From Bisporella sp. PMI_857 (taxonomy: Eukaryota > Ascomycota > Leotiomycetes > Helotiales > Helotiaceae), in assembly GCA_021307315.1 (NCBI GenBank), contig JAJSPD010000044.1:62001-126000 (forward strand): a DNA stretch of 64,000 bases. The letters run 5' to 3'. Positions within the stretch are counted from its first letter, which is position 1. Each line of letters starts with the position of its first letter. Shown here in pieces: positions 22,698 through 34,384 of the stretch. The notes under the pieces were generated by a model. It was not told where the DNA came from, searched no databases, and worked only from the letters and a program-made list of their open reading frames with translations. The position numbers and the translations under genes are program-made.

Positions 22698-23226
22698 GGC
22701 GAGAGTTGAAGGAACGTCGGACTTACGCGTGGTGGGAGGTATGAAGGAGGAAATGCATATAGGTTCCGTAGGCTCTTGTATGGCAAAAAAAATTGAAGCG
22801 AGTAGATAAGAACAGCACGAGCAGAGAGCAGGGTTTTTAATTGTGATTGAAATCGAATACAAGTTGGTCTTTGAGTCACCAAGGTTGAATGATGAAGTCC
22901 AAAACTTCATCCGCTAGAAAGTCTCATGATGACCATTTCCTAAGGATTGTAATGGATGTAAAAGATTGCAAACGCCATCCCAAGCAACAGACGGTTTCAT
23001 CGATAATGCTTTCACCTGTCGTTTAGCGGATCTTAACACATAGAGAGTACACTACCACTCCGTATAATAGAAAGTTCTAGCCTTTATACCAATATTCTCC
23101 AATAGGAGTTTTGAATGTAAACAATACATAGAAACATCAAGCCGCTTGGCTACGAGTATACAGTAGATTTTCTCTTGTTACATAATTTTACAGACCTTCC
23201 GTCTCTAACGCCAATAATGTAATACG
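22698..23226. other. Convergent 3' intergenic region
   Basis: This 529-bp region lies between the LPMO and bL19m genes and should contain their 3' ends. Nothing else is recognised. Confidence 0.45.
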
Positions 23227-23973
23227 TCAGTGCTTCCTGCCCTTCCGGGCCTTCCTCTTTCCGCCCTTGAGACCCTCTTGGACCTGTCCTGATGCAGCAG
23301 CCGTTCCGCCTCTAGTGCGTTGGTACTGCAGAACAATATTCTGAACACTTCCCATATCGTGCTTTGGCTTACGCATATACGTCAATCTCTCTCTTCTCGC
23401 CCTCTTTGCGGCCCTCTGTACAACCTCGATACCCTCCACATTCGGACTGTAGATCTTATACCACATCTCCACGCCGACTCTTGTCAGCTGATTTCTTAAC
23501 AGGATCCCAGTTTCTACGCCTCGTCGCCGGATGTTGATGCATACGCCCGCAAAAGGGTCACCCGTCTTCAACCGCACAAGCAAAATGTCACCGACTTTCG
23601 CAGCTTCGCGGTTCTTACGTGAGAAGAGATTCGTTCGGGCGCCTGTAGGATCGAGCCCTTTGATTTGGTCTTCTTCGAAAGACTTGATGGGTTCTTTGAA
23701 GGTATTAGCAGGGGTTGGAGGAGGCGCAATCGCCTTCAGCTTCCTCAGTACTAAAATAATTAGCAGCAGATTCGAGTTGTCTGAAGATCGGGCTATCCTA
23801 CCATGAGCGGCTCCTGGCTGAGCAGCTGGCGGGATTTTCCATTGAGGCCATGGTTCGTGTTTATGGTATGTTGAGGTTGTCAATGACCTGGCTGCAGATT
23901 TCAGTTGTCGTGTGCGCCTCAATAGAGACTTCCAGCAGCTCAACGGCCGTAATGTAGGCGTTAATGTCGCCAT
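23227..23973 (-). CDS. IMG1: Mitochondrial ribosomal protein bL19m (231 aa, 2 exons)
   Basis: A large-subunit mitoribosomal protein. Exons: 23973..23802 and 23750..23227. The 51-bp intron (23801..23751) has a GT donor, a GCTAAT branch and a TTTTAG acceptor. It is a multiple of three and free of stops, so an unspliced message would add 17 residues (a 248-aa product). The spliced junction gives LRKLKAIAPPP in frame. The basic, Ser/Thr/Arg-rich N-terminus (SLLRRTRQLKSAARSLTTST) is a mitochondrial presequence. The bL19 fold is visible as VGDILLVRLK and AGVCINIRRRGVETGILLRN. The C-terminus is highly basic (GGKRKARKGRKH). The start is the ATG at 23973; an in-frame ATG at 24018 is less likely. It is divergent from another mitochondrial gene. 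Confidence 0.88.
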   Translation of the reverse strand: MATLTPTLRPLSCWKSLLRRTRQLKSAARSLTTSTYHKHEPWPQWKIPPAAQPGAAHGRIARSSDNSNLLLIILVLRKLKAIAPPPTPANTFKEPIKSFEEDQIKGLDPTGARTNLFSRKNREAAKVGDILLVRLKTGDPFAGVCINIRRRGVETGILLRNQLTRVGVEMWYKIYSPNVEGIEVVQRAAKRARRERLTYMRKPKHDMGSVQNIVLQYQRTRGGTAAASGQVQEGLKGGKRKARKGRKH

Positions 23974-24181
23974 GATGGTGAGAAGCCTTGAGTAGTTGAT
24001 GTGGTTGAGGTTATACAATTAAGAATGCCAAGATTTTGAGACTTTGGTCCACTCTGGTTGGCGAATGACATCCATGTCGTGTTTTATACTACATCAAAAT
24101 TTCTGGTAGGAAGTCTAGAGGCTCACAACACTTAAGTACGTCGAATAGCAAATTTTATATGGTTCATCTTATAGAATCACG
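23974..24181. promoter_or_regulatory. Short divergent promoter of two mitochondrial genes
   Basis: Only 208 bp separate the bL19m start and the start of the uncharacterised mitochondrial protein, so both promoters must overlap or be shared. It contains no recognised element beyond AT-rich patches. Confidence 0.55.
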
Positions 24182-25516
24182 ATGAAGGGGCTTCATACAG
24201 CTACGCGGTGTAGTGGCTTTGTGCAAATATGCTGTCTACGGGGAGCACCAGCACGAGCATTCTCAACCTCTCCAAGAGTCCAAGGGAATGGTAATGCGCG
24301 GGTCCACGTCCTTACATTTTTCAGTAATTAATAGGTTGCACTAGGAATCCCGAAATTTCCACCAACTTCATCTTCTGAACTCGACGAAATTCTCTCCCAA
24401 ATCCGAACTAGAGTGCTTCTACCAGCACACCTGTCAAAGTCTCAACAACGCCTCATATTTAGCCCGAAAAATACAGCCAGGTTACAATCGGAGCCGGCAT
24501 ATATCACCATTTCTGGAGAGCAATTCAGGCTAGAGCCTCTAGATCGGACGAAGGATTTGCCAAAGTCCCTAGGAAGCTTAAATCGAGCAATTGATTTGAT
24601 GTCTGACAGGAAGGACTGGGAGAATTTTCCTTTACTTGTTCGAGGCTACGTCGATACTAAGCATGAGATAAAGCCAGGGATGGCAGCAAGGTGGATTACG
24701 CAAGCACGAAAAGCTGGCTGTATGGATATCATATTCGAGTGTGTGAGACGTGGCACCGTTTACAATCTTCGAACCCTCTCTCAAGGACGCGCAGTTGTTT
24801 CAGGTTTACAAACACAAGCTTTTGAGAGTGGCTGGGCGGAAGCTACGACTAAAAAATCCCTCTCTTGGGCAGAGCAGCTATTAGAGATGGTTGAGGAGGA
24901 GAAGCATAGACCCAGTTCCATGGAGGAGGACATTCGAAAGGATCCCATTGTCATTGGCACAATTCTGGAGCTTGCTGCAATCCGAGCTTCGACGCATCTG
25001 AATGGTGCTGATGCTGGTGGCAAAGTAGCCTTGTATGCCAGGAAACTGCTGAAAATCCTTGGGCCAAAGACCATTGCTAGGGCCGATAACGAGAAGTCTG
25101 AACAATTCCTTAAGAGAACGGTACCTGTGGTGCATGGCATACAGGTTGCGCAAACAGTGCTTGGCCCAGATTCTACCATAACAACTCAGTTAAAGGCTGC
25201 GGCAAATGATCTAGACAATGTAGTCCATACTGAAGCAAAGCGCGCGCAAGAAGATCTTAGAAAAGGTTAGTTAATCTGTATTTTCATTCTATATTATTCA
25301 CACTATATATGGATGACGTCACACACCATTGTCCATTGTGATACAGAGCAATTGGGAGTGTCAATTTTTTTTATTTTTTATAAATCAATTTCTACTCCTC
25401 ATGCAACTTCTGCTAACTTGACTTCAGAAAAAAGGAACCCTGGACGGGTTTATGGCATCAGGTTTTACAATGAATTGGGATTTGCAGAGACAACATCCTC
25501 ACAAGTCAATGTATAG
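24182..25516 (+). CDS. Uncharacterised mitochondrial protein (372 aa, 3 exons)
   Basis: I do not recognise the family. Exons: 24182..24290, 24345..25265 and 25428..25516. All junctions are GT-AG and the total is exactly in frame. The N-terminus is Arg/Ala/Ser-rich and contains RAFSTSPR, a typical fungal mitochondrial processing signal. The remainder is soluble and mostly helical, for example LNRAIDLMSDRKDWENFPLL, ARWITQARKAGCMDIIFECV and SLSWAEQLLEMVEEEKHRP. That spacing is reminiscent of helical-repeat (PPR/TPR-like) mitochondrial RNA or assembly factors, but no repeat is clear. It shares a 208-bp divergent region with mitoribosomal bL19m, which hints at a mitochondrial expression role by context only. 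Its 3' end lies just 29 bp from the convergent cysteine-synthase-like gene. Confidence 0.82.
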
Positions 25517-25545
25517 AGTATGTATTCATATAGTGTAATATTAGT

Positions 25546-26727
25546 CTAAGGAAGGACTATGTACTTTTCGAGGTGTTTCGGAATGGCATCAAGCAGTTTC
25601 TTCTCTGAAAGCCACTTTTTGGAGAACAACCTATCGGCATATCTATATGCTCCGTCGCAAAGAACAGTTACCACTGTATGTCCTTTGCCAAGTTTCTCTG
25701 CGACTTCTTTTGCCGCGGCCACATTCAAGCATGAACTAGCTCCAAGATACAATCCTTCTTCGTCTAAGCACCGATACACCATCTCTATACTCTTTTCGTC
25801 ACTTATATGGAGAGATCCATCTAACAAGTCGATATCTGGCTGCAAATTGTCGGTGACACGGCCTTGGCCAATACCTTCTGTGATACTAGATCCTGAACGC
25901 TCAACCAGTTTTCCGCCAGAGCTGATGTATGAATGTAACACACTTCCAGGTGGGTCAGCTAGATAGCATTTGACCTTTCCATCAGAAACCGACTTCAGGT
26001 AACGTGTCGTCCCTGCAAGAGTTCCACCAGTTCCAGTCGCACAAGTGAAAGCATCGACATTTCCCTTTGTTTGTGCCCAAATCTCTGGGCCAGTAGTCTC
26101 GATGTGTGCTCTCCTATTAGCGATATTATCAAATTGGTTCGTCCATACTGCGTTCTCAAGGCGATCAGCGTGGCGCTTTGCTTGGTGATTATAGTTTTCC
26201 GGATTTTCAAATGCTACAGCCGGAACTGGGTAAACTTCAGCTCCAAGCAGCCTGAGCAGATCAATCTTTCCTTGTGATTGAGTGTTGGGCATATAGATGA
26301 CCAGTTTGTAACCTTTCGATCTACAGACATGGGCGAGCCCAATTCCTGTGTTTCCAGCAGTCCCTTCAACCACGGTTCCTCCTGGCTTCAGCAATCCTCG
26401 TTCCTCGGCATCCTTGACCACAAAGAGCGCAGCTCGGTCTTTGATTGAGCCTCCTGGGTTCATAAATTCTGCTTTCCCAAGTACTTCACAGCCGGTCACC
26501 TCAGAGATATGATTGAGACGAATTAAAGGAGTGTTTCCGATTGCTATGGGGTGTCAGAACTATCCCTCAATTGCTGTGGTAAATAACAAACCTCCAGTAA
26601 GGCCTTTCACCACACCTTGAGCTTTGGAGACCACAATTCCATACTGATTTGCACTCTCCATTTGCGCAACGGTCTCTACAGCCCTCCATGCTGTCGTACC
26701 AAAGCGCCGTATGCCAGTCCTGAACAT
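25546..26727 (-). CDS. Mcy1-like mitochondrial cysteine synthase-family enzyme (377 aa, 2 exons)
   Basis: A fold-type II PLP enzyme related to O-acetylserine sulfhydrylase and to yeast Mcy1 (YGR012W). Exons: 26727..26592 and 26543..25546. Exon 1 begins [16 protein letters not shown], a plausible mitochondrial presequence or outer-membrane anchor region, and splices into [10 protein letters not shown]. The PLP lysine is Lys80 in [10 protein letters not shown]. The substrate loop reads [12 protein letters not shown] and the phosphate loop [15 protein letters not shown]. Typical bacterial and fungal cysteine synthases share these motifs. The extra N-terminus and the longer C-terminus (to [12 protein letters not shown]) place it in the Mcy1-like group, whose reaction in fungi is not settled. 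It is divergent from condensin subunit 3. Confidence 0.9.
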
Positions 26728-26973
26728 GGTTGGAATTAGTCGTGTGGTTGACTTCGCTGCCTTTCTTTAACCAGCTTTGATGTCGCAATTCATTAGCATT
26801 TAGCGTGTGCAGGGGTGCCTTTATCATGCACCCCGATAAGATAGCATGGTGTGGTTTGTTTTGATGTCAACAGACGCGTCGGCCTAAGACGAAGGTTGCA
26901 TGGGACGACATCAACAAGATTATTATCACGACTTTGACCTGTAACGAAATAAGACGCGACCAATACATTGATA
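26728..26973. promoter_or_regulatory. Divergent promoter, Mcy1-like / condensin
   Basis: These 246 bp lie between two ATGs facing outward. An ACGCGT element, which resembles the MluI cell-cycle box of yeast S-phase genes, is seen at 26872-26877, upstream of the condensin start. One copy is weak evidence. Confidence 0.5.
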
Positions 26974-29900
26974 ATGCCCGCGCGAGTCTCAACGGCACGT
27001 TCTGCGAGAACCTCCACAGCAGTCTCGCGAAAAGGTTCTACTCAAACACTCAACTCCCGCGCCTCAACTGCCTCTAGGATTTCTGCACCCTATGTTGAAG
27101 TACCAGAAGAAACACCTGAGAATGAGCTTCGAACTCAGGTCTCGTCTATTTTTCGCGATGCGCAAAGAACGACGGCCTCTCACAGAAAGCTTGTAATCAA
27201 CCTACGAAAGATCCAGGAAGCTTGTTGCTATGAGCCCACAAGCAGCCATAAGAAGAAGACTGGCGCAGAAGATTTCGATGAAGAGCAGTTCACGTATGAG
27301 TTTACAAGATGTGTTCTCAGGGTTATGCCAGTGAAGAAGAGCGAGAGTGTAGGGGAAAGGTCAATTCGATTTATTGGCCTCTTTTTGCGCCATGCTAATG
27401 AAAAAGATGCTGAACTGGAAGAGGGAAACGAAGATGAGACTGGGATTATGGTTGAGAACCCAAGCACAAGACTTACATCCCATGTAATGTCCACAGTCTT
27501 ACCACTCTTAACATCCAAAGAGAAGTTTGTCAGATACAGGTCAACACAACTGATTTCGCATATTATTAATTCTCTGGACTCGATAGATGATGATCTCTTT
27601 CAGTTACTTCGACATGGGCTTTTGAAGAGGATCCGGGATAAAGAAGCTATGGTCCGAGTTCAAGCAGTATTGGGACTTGGCCGACTTGCTGGCAATGAAG
27701 CAGAGGGCGGGGCTGAAGATAGCGACGATGATGACTCCGGAGCTGGACTACTAGACAAACTTTTAGAAGTTCTGCAAAACGACCCGAGTGCTGATGTGCG
27801 AAGATCGCTTTTGGTTAACTTGCCGATACTGCCAGGCACATTGCCCTTTCTGCTAGAAAGAGCAAGAGACCAAGATCCCTTGACTCGGCGAGCGCTGTAT
27901 TCTCGATTACTGCCTGCTTTAGGAGACTTCCGACATTTGTCACTATCTATGCGCGAGAAACTTCTCAGATGGGGACTCAGAGACAGAGATGAGAATGTCC
28001 GCAAAGCCGCTGGAAAGCTTTTCCGGGAAAGATGGATCGAGGATTGTGCTGGAACTGCTGAACAAGAGACAGTGGAAGAAGCAAAGGCTGCAAAAACTGA
28101 TGCAAAACCACCTAGCTTCGATGGCTTGCTAGAGCTTCTAGAACGTGTTGATGTGGTCAACTCTGGTGTCGAAAATGGGGTTGCGCTGGAAGCAATGAAA
28201 GGGTTCTGGGAGGGTCGTCCAGATTATCGAGACGCTGTGAATTTTGACGATAACTTCTGGAATACTCTGACTGCCGAGGCTGTTTTCATGGCAAGAAGTT
28301 TCAATGACTTTTGTAGAAGCGAGGGAAATGGCAAGTTTGAAGCATTGCTCGAGGAAAAGATGCCAGAAGTCACCAAACTAGCCTTCTACTTGGATCGCTA
28401 TATCTCGGTACTTGTAGCAGCACTTAAGCGTGTTGCAATACAGGAAATCACGGAGGATGAAGAAGAAGAGGATACCGTCGAGCAGGAGTTCATCGTTGAG
28501 CAACTGCTTCATATGGCTCATACCCTTGACTACTCTGACGAAGTTGGACGCAGGAAGATGTTTGCTCTCTTGCGACAATCTCTGTCAGTGCCAGACCTTC
28601 CAGAAGAGGTTACGAAACTCACTGTAGAAGTCTTGCGCGGACTCTGTGCTCAGGATGCTGCAGGCGAAAGCGAGTTTACCAGCGTTGTTCTGGAAGCAGT
28701 CGCAGATGTTCATGATACTATTATGGATGAGCCTGCCTCGGAAATAGGAGAAGATGAGAGTTTCCACTCAGCGAGATCAGAAATAAGCGGTGATAATACT
28801 CCAACAAGATCTAGCAATTCTAAGAACGCCGAGACGACTGAAGAAGAGGATCAAGAGAAAGCTATTCGGGTCATCATGGTCAATATGAAATGCTTGCACA
28901 TAGTTCAATGCATGCTAGAGAACGTTGAAGGGAACCTGCAGCAGAATCCTTCCTTAGTAGCTATGCTCAACAATTTGGTCGTGCCTGCAGTTCGAAGTCA
29001 TGAAGCGCCGGTAAGAGAACGGGGACTTCTATGTCTAGGTCTCTGCTCTCTCCTAGATAAATCGCTCGCTGAAGAGAACCTAACACTGTTCATGCACTTC
29101 TTCTCCAAAGGACACTCAGCACTTCAAATCACGGCTCTCCAGATCCTCACTGATATCCTTAATCAGCATGGCGCCCATCTTCTCGACACTAATCCCACAC
29201 TTCTCAAAGTATATCTTAAAGCTCTCAAGTCTGGTTCCAAAGCCCCCGAAGTACAAGCTGCAGCTACTGTGGCTATTGCAAAACTCATGCTTGGCCGCGT
29301 TATCTCCGATGCCTCGACAGCCATTGACGACTTACTTAGGACGCTGGTCGTTCTTTACTTTGACCCCAGTACCGCACACAATCAAGGCGTACGACAGACG
29401 TTGTCCTATTTCCTTCCGGTATATAGCTTCAGCAGAAAGGAAAACCAGGACAGGATGAGGAAAGTGGCTATGGATGCTCTACACAAACTATTCGAGATCC
29501 AGGAGAACATTGATGATGATGGCGATGCTGAGGCGGATATGGTTTCCATCAGCACAATCGGAGCACACCTTGTGGACTGGACTGATCCACGGAAATGCTA
29601 TGTCCCTGGGAACCAGCTCTCTTTCGCGGACGAAAACAAGAAAGTTGTTAATGGAGACGTGCATTTGGACTTCGCAAAGGATATTTTAGAGCGTTTAGAA
29701 TCAGGCGTGAGCAGTAAGTGTCGTGGCCATTCTCTCGTAATGGAATGATATTTGAGCTGACAAGCGAAAAGAAGAAGAAAAGAAGACAATCGCGCCTCTA
29801 CTTGGGAAACTCCACGTTTCTCCAACATCAACAGAAGAAAAAATCCGTGAACTTTACCAAGAGGTTTCTTCTGCTATCGATGACAAATTGATCGCAGATG

Positions 29901-30199
29901 CCACCGGCCGCAATGCGCTCTTCAAGATCCACGTTAGTTTAGGCAAAATTGTCAATAATCTGACCGAAAAAGAATCTGGGGGCAGAAAGAGCAGTCCTAC
30001 GATCGATGATAAAACCGTTTTAACTGAAGTGGATGATGATGGCGACCCAAGTGATCATACAGTTGTAGACTCAACGAGGCGGGTCAAAAGTGAAGAAGTA
30101 GAAAGCCCAACGATTATTGCTGGTGATACAGATACGACTAAGGACTCTGTATTGGAGGAGCTACTGAGTGACGAAGATGTTGAGATGTCTGGGCTGTAA
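26974..30199 (+). CDS. YCG1: Condensin complex subunit 3 / CAP-G (1060 aa, 2 exons)
   Basis: The HEAT-repeat subunit of condensin (Ycg1/Cnd3/CAP-G), which binds DNA with the kleisin subunit during mitotic chromosome compaction. Exons: 26974..29713 and 29757..30199. The 43-bp intron uses acceptor ATTTGAG at 29756, the only nearby choice that keeps frame. The first true ATG is at 26974. The N-terminus is Ser/Thr/Arg-rich and probably regulatory. Helical HEAT repeats follow throughout, for example VRVQAVLGLGRLAG, DVRRSLLVNLPILP and PVRERGLLCLGLCSLLDKS. Acidic loops occur at DSDDDDSG and EDEEEEDTVEQE. The Cnd3 C-terminal region includes TALQILTDILNQHGAHLL. The C-terminus ends with an acidic tail (LSDEDVEMSGL). 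Size fits the family. Confidence 0.93.
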
Positions 30200-32944
30200 T
30201 ATGTAAGCATGATTTGGGACTTGGTATTAAGAATTGGGTTGTATTTATGGCATTGTTATGATTAACAGTAATGAATTATGTCTCTTTATGCATGTCGGCT
30301 ATCTTCCAAGGTTGAATTTAGACTCCTGAAGTGTCTCAACTGCCGTAGGCAAGCAGCAGTTCTATTTACGGCATTCTTATGTCGAACTTTATATTTTAAA
30401 CTTTCTTTGAAATGCTCTCTCATTTCTACCCATGTATTTATCACATTCAGGCGAACTATGGATGCTGATTCCCAAAAACTTCACTGTACCATCTCACAGA
30501 TGGTAACATATCTAAACCGGTTACAATTCTGATGTGGCCTATCCGATTATCTACAATTGGAGAAACCAAATCTACATACCCTCAACGCAGCTAATACAGG
30601 AAGCACATGGCAGCTAGAGACAGCATATTCCATGCGTCCTGTAACATAGAAGCATGACACCTCTTTCCTCGGACACCTTGTGGAACTATACGCTACTACC
30701 GATCTCCTCACTTCCACTCCGTGACTGTGGCGTAGTCGTTGCTAGTGCTTCTATTATCAAACGTCCTGACCGCCATTCAGCGCCTCCGTCTCAATGCCAA
30801 AGCACTTATCCTTGAAATTAGCACTACACAATAACCACAGAGTATGCGTTCCCATATCACAGAATGTGACCTTAACCATGCTCACAAATCCGGCCCAAAC
30901 TTGTATGCGAGTCGTAATGGCCTGAAGCCGAGTGCCCACCCTGATGACTCCTTGCACGCTTGGATACCGTAGCAGCAGGTCTTTTTCTCACCTAGCGCTT
31001 CGCTTGGCCATTTTTTGTATCCGTTGGTGATGTTGAATCTACGTGCGACGTCGCCTTGCTCATCAGGATCGGACTCGTCTCCAGGTCGAGACTTGGGAGC
31101 CAGGTATAGTGGGTCGTACCCTCCTTCTCATAGATTTGTGTGATAGCATGATGGCGGCAGTGCCATTTGGTGGCCGTTGAGGCCGACTCTGAGACGTAGA
31201 GTGGAGTTTGAGTCTGGGGCGGTGAGGAAGAGCGAGGGGATGAAGCTGATTATGTCGTAGCAGTATTGATGATTCCGAGCCCATGGGCCATTTTGAGGGT
31301 TTGTAGGATAAGATCATAGATTAGTTGCAAAGGCCAAAAGTTTAGAACAATGCCTGGGTGTGGGGCCTGGTACTGAGAACTTTGTAGATTTCAGCTGTTG
31401 GTAGCAAGATTAAGAGGTTGACCGAGGGTTAAGTCTGATTTAGGATAAATAAAGGTCATATTCGCCTTCTTCAATGCCTCTCGTATGCTGGTGCCATTAT
31501 CGTCACCAAGAATCATGACGAGAAAACAGGACCATCAACAATAAATCGCCGTGCAGCGGTATCACTGACATCTGTAGACTAATATTCACCTTGAATCTTG
31601 CCATAGCTTCTATAAGGTAGCATCAACAAATACTCTTCAGCTGTTCAGAGTCAACTTACGCCTCCGATCGAATGGTAAACCTTTATCGCTTAGTTCCTGA
31701 TCTCTCCGCATCTCGTCAAGTTTTCTGCCGTGTGATTTGTAGGATGTATTAGGAACCACTTTAAATCACAACGTCTGTTGGGGGGCCATATACAACAACA
31801 TCTAGCCAGTTGGGGCTGAAATGCAGGGAAGTATTTTTGCTGGTGCTGAGCAACTAAATCATTTCATTGGTACATAATATATGCTTCAAGTGTCCCTTAA
31901 GTACTATGGTGGTGGGAGAACCCGACTGCCACCTCTCCTAGAAACCTTGGCGCTGCTTATCAAAGGTTCTTCGATCAAAGCTGACTATTGGAACTATGTT
32001 TTTGTTGTGGAGAATACTGTGACATTCATGCTTTGTGACTTTTAGGTGCATTGGAAGTGGAGGTTTCGAAAGTAGCTTGGCACGTTAATTTCAAAGAGCC
32101 AAGCTTCATGGTCGGCGAGACGAGAGAATTGAGAGATAGTGATCAATGTATCTGGTAAGTTGCGACATTGGGTGCCATGAATACTGACATCGTCTTTATG
32201 CATCGAAAAATATGCCGTAGAGCATATTTTGGAAAGTCGAACTGACAGCATACAGAAATCCCATGGCTTTTAACAGTGCAAGGAAGAAATTTGACGGTAT
32301 CCGATGATTATTCACCGCCGAAATAAAGGAGCTTCGCTTATGCAATTGAACCTAGCTAAGTATAAAGAATTCATTAAGCACTTTGCGTTTCAATCAAATC
32401 AAACAGAGTTTGTCTCCAAAACCAACATTTCCCAGAGCCCTGTCTGGGTGACCAAAGTTGTGGCATTTGGCGTAGCGAGCGTCGCGGGAGGGGGAGATGG
32501 GCGAAAGAGGAAGCTGTGGGAAGACCCAGTACTCGAGTAGGCACGCCGTTGCGACTTTAAATAACCCACAGGGTTTTCTATGGGGTCCCCCGAGAGGGTG
32601 ACCCCGGAGTTTTGCTGTTTGCGTGACCTGCGGGGACTCGATAATATTCTTGTTTACTGAGATCGAGTCAGATTATCGACTCAGAAAGGAGAAAACCAAC
32701 CAGGGCTCAGTAACTTTCTGAATTGAACAGACAGAGGCAGCCGCTGGAGCAAACCTCTATAGCTGCAGCAGTCGGAAGGCTGAGGGCCTGATTAAGTACA
32801 GATCAGAAGATATGAGATATAGCAGGAAGGAATGCCTTTCCAATGAAGCTTTCCACAGATGAGACCATTAATGCTTCGGTTTCTTGAGGATAATTAGGGT
32901 TCTGCAAGGCAGTTGTCCGAGGAGAAGGAGACGTAATATTAATG
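30200..32944. other. Gene-poor region, 2.7 kb
   Basis: No protein gene is supported. Short frames on both strands (30757-30957, 31063-31317, 32042-32251, 32304-32540) lack motifs. A cluster of inverted repeats at 32563-32682 is listed separately. Confidence 0.4.
32563..32682. repeat. Cluster of short inverted repeats (possible structured RNA)
   Basis: Three hairpins follow one another. AACCC/GGGTT lies at 32563-32575. GGGGTC/GACCCC (32582..32605) encloses CCC/GGG and a GAGA tetraloop, with one C-T mismatch. The perfect 8-bp pair GACTCGAT/ATCGAGTC lies at 32635..32642 and 32662..32669. A further GACTC at 32678-32682 could compete with the last stem. No protein-coding frame spans them. Confidence 0.45.
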
Positions 32945-33619
32945 TTAATCACAACTGACACATCTAATCAGGGAAAGTTGATATGCATCTCTTTGTATAA
33001 CCCCATAGGCTTTAAAATTCAGGAGAGCTGCCAATGTATCAGCGTAACACGCCTTGTTGAGTAGCTCAGCAAGTAGGCTGGAGTAAGGAACCCACAATTT
33101 CTTCGCCACCCAAAAGATCAGACCTGCACAAGCAAATACACCTGAAAATCCAACAGCTATCCACCCCACAACCCTCGAATACGAAACTAGGCTCAGGCTC
33201 AAAAAGAAGAATGCGCCAAACTGCAACACCTCAAGCACAAAACTTATCCCCAACACGGCAAACTGGAAGTCCCGCTTTTTGCCGGCGAGCCCTTGTCTGA
33301 TCGCATTTCGGTGGAAGTTTAGCAGGAGAGCGGCGAAACTGGCGAGTCCGAGAGCGAGAACAAAGAGCAGCCATGCAATGGCTAGAAACATGCGGACCAT
33401 CTCCCGCGAGAAGACAACTGGCGTGAAGAGCGTGGGGTTGAGAGGATCGAGGTGATAGGGGTCTTGGAGCTGGGAGACGATAGTTACAAATGTGACGGAG
33501 GCTCTCAGAGTAGAGATGCCAGTCGTGGCAGTGGTGAAATTTTCGCACCATTTCACATGTAGCTCACCATCGTTGACTGTCAAAGGAACATCTGGGTGGA
33601 TACTCGTAGGTATTTTGAG
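32945..33619 (-). CDS. Membrane protein of unknown function, 5' exon not found
   Basis: An open frame of about 224 residues encodes a soluble N-terminal segment (VNDGELHVKWCENFTTATTG) and hydrophobic segments: FLAIAWLLFVLALGLASFAA, a second within FQFAVLGISFVLEVLQFGAF, and VVGWIAVGFSGVFACAGLIF. This suggests about four membrane passes. The frame has no ATG at its start: it opens just after a TAG at 33620-33622, which also makes an AG acceptor, so an upstream exon is expected. A candidate short exon with ATG near 33708 lies too close to be joined by a normal intron. The family is unknown to me. Conserved fungal hypothetical proteins of this shape exist as I recall, but that needs a search. Confidence 0.55.
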   Translation of the reverse strand, partial: LKIPTSIHPDVPLTVNDGELHVKWCENFTTATTGISTLRASVTFVTIVSQLQDPYHLDPLNPTLFTPVVFSREMVRMFLAIAWLLFVLALGLASFAALLLNFHRNAIRQGLAGKKRDFQFAVLGISFVLEVLQFGAFFFLSLSLVSYSRVVGWIAVGFSGVFACAGLIFWVAKKLWVPYSSLLAELLNKACYADTLAALLNFKAYGVIQRDAYQLSLIRCVSCD

Positions 33620-34384
33620 CTACTCATGAAGTACCAAGTGATGGATAGATAGCCACTAAATAATGTCCAAGTCCGAGATAGGTCGCTATGGAATTTTCCT
33701 GGTCCATTTTAACAGGCTCCAGGCAAACAAGACTTGCTGATGAGTTGTCAAACAACACTATGAGTAGCCAAGCAAGGTGAATCACCAAACAATTGGATGC
33801 CTGGTTGCATCTCCCGGTAGATGCTGATCTATCTTGGGTAACAAAAAGCCATGCCAATCAAGCTGCGAGCTAGAAATGTGGCGGTTTCAGCCTTGCAGAA
33901 AAATGCCCTGTTCTCAATCTCCTTATGACCGAAGTCAGAAAACGATAGAAATCCTCCATGCCTGCTTTGCTCAGAGTGACAAGACCTGCTTCTTATATAA
34001 GATTCACAGCAACATAGCGCGGCAAAGACGTGCCTTAAGCACGGTTCAAAGAGTTTCGAGCTAATTATATTGCCAGTTGTTGACTCCTCATATACTAGAA
34101 CAGCACATATGACGCTGGCTTCAGATATCTTCTAGTTAGGATTTTAGTAAGGCGACTCATACTTGCTGTAGCCTTCGAGAGTCCAAAAATCACTAATATC
34201 TACCGAATATCTTTCTAAATGTCTGGTGAAGTAGAGCGTTCTTATTTATTGTACTGGATGGCACATGGCAGGTCACTGGACTACAGTCCACTTAATATCA
34301 AGGTCGAATTCCATGCTGTGATATGTTATTGCAAGTTGAGTCTCTAATTTTATCTTACTATCCCTCCGAATGACCTGCCTGAGA
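33620..34384. other. Intergenic region
   Basis: This 765-bp region lies between the membrane-protein gene and the 3' end of the hydantoinase gene. It may contain the missing 5' exon of the former. No motif-bearing frame is visible. Confidence 0.4.
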
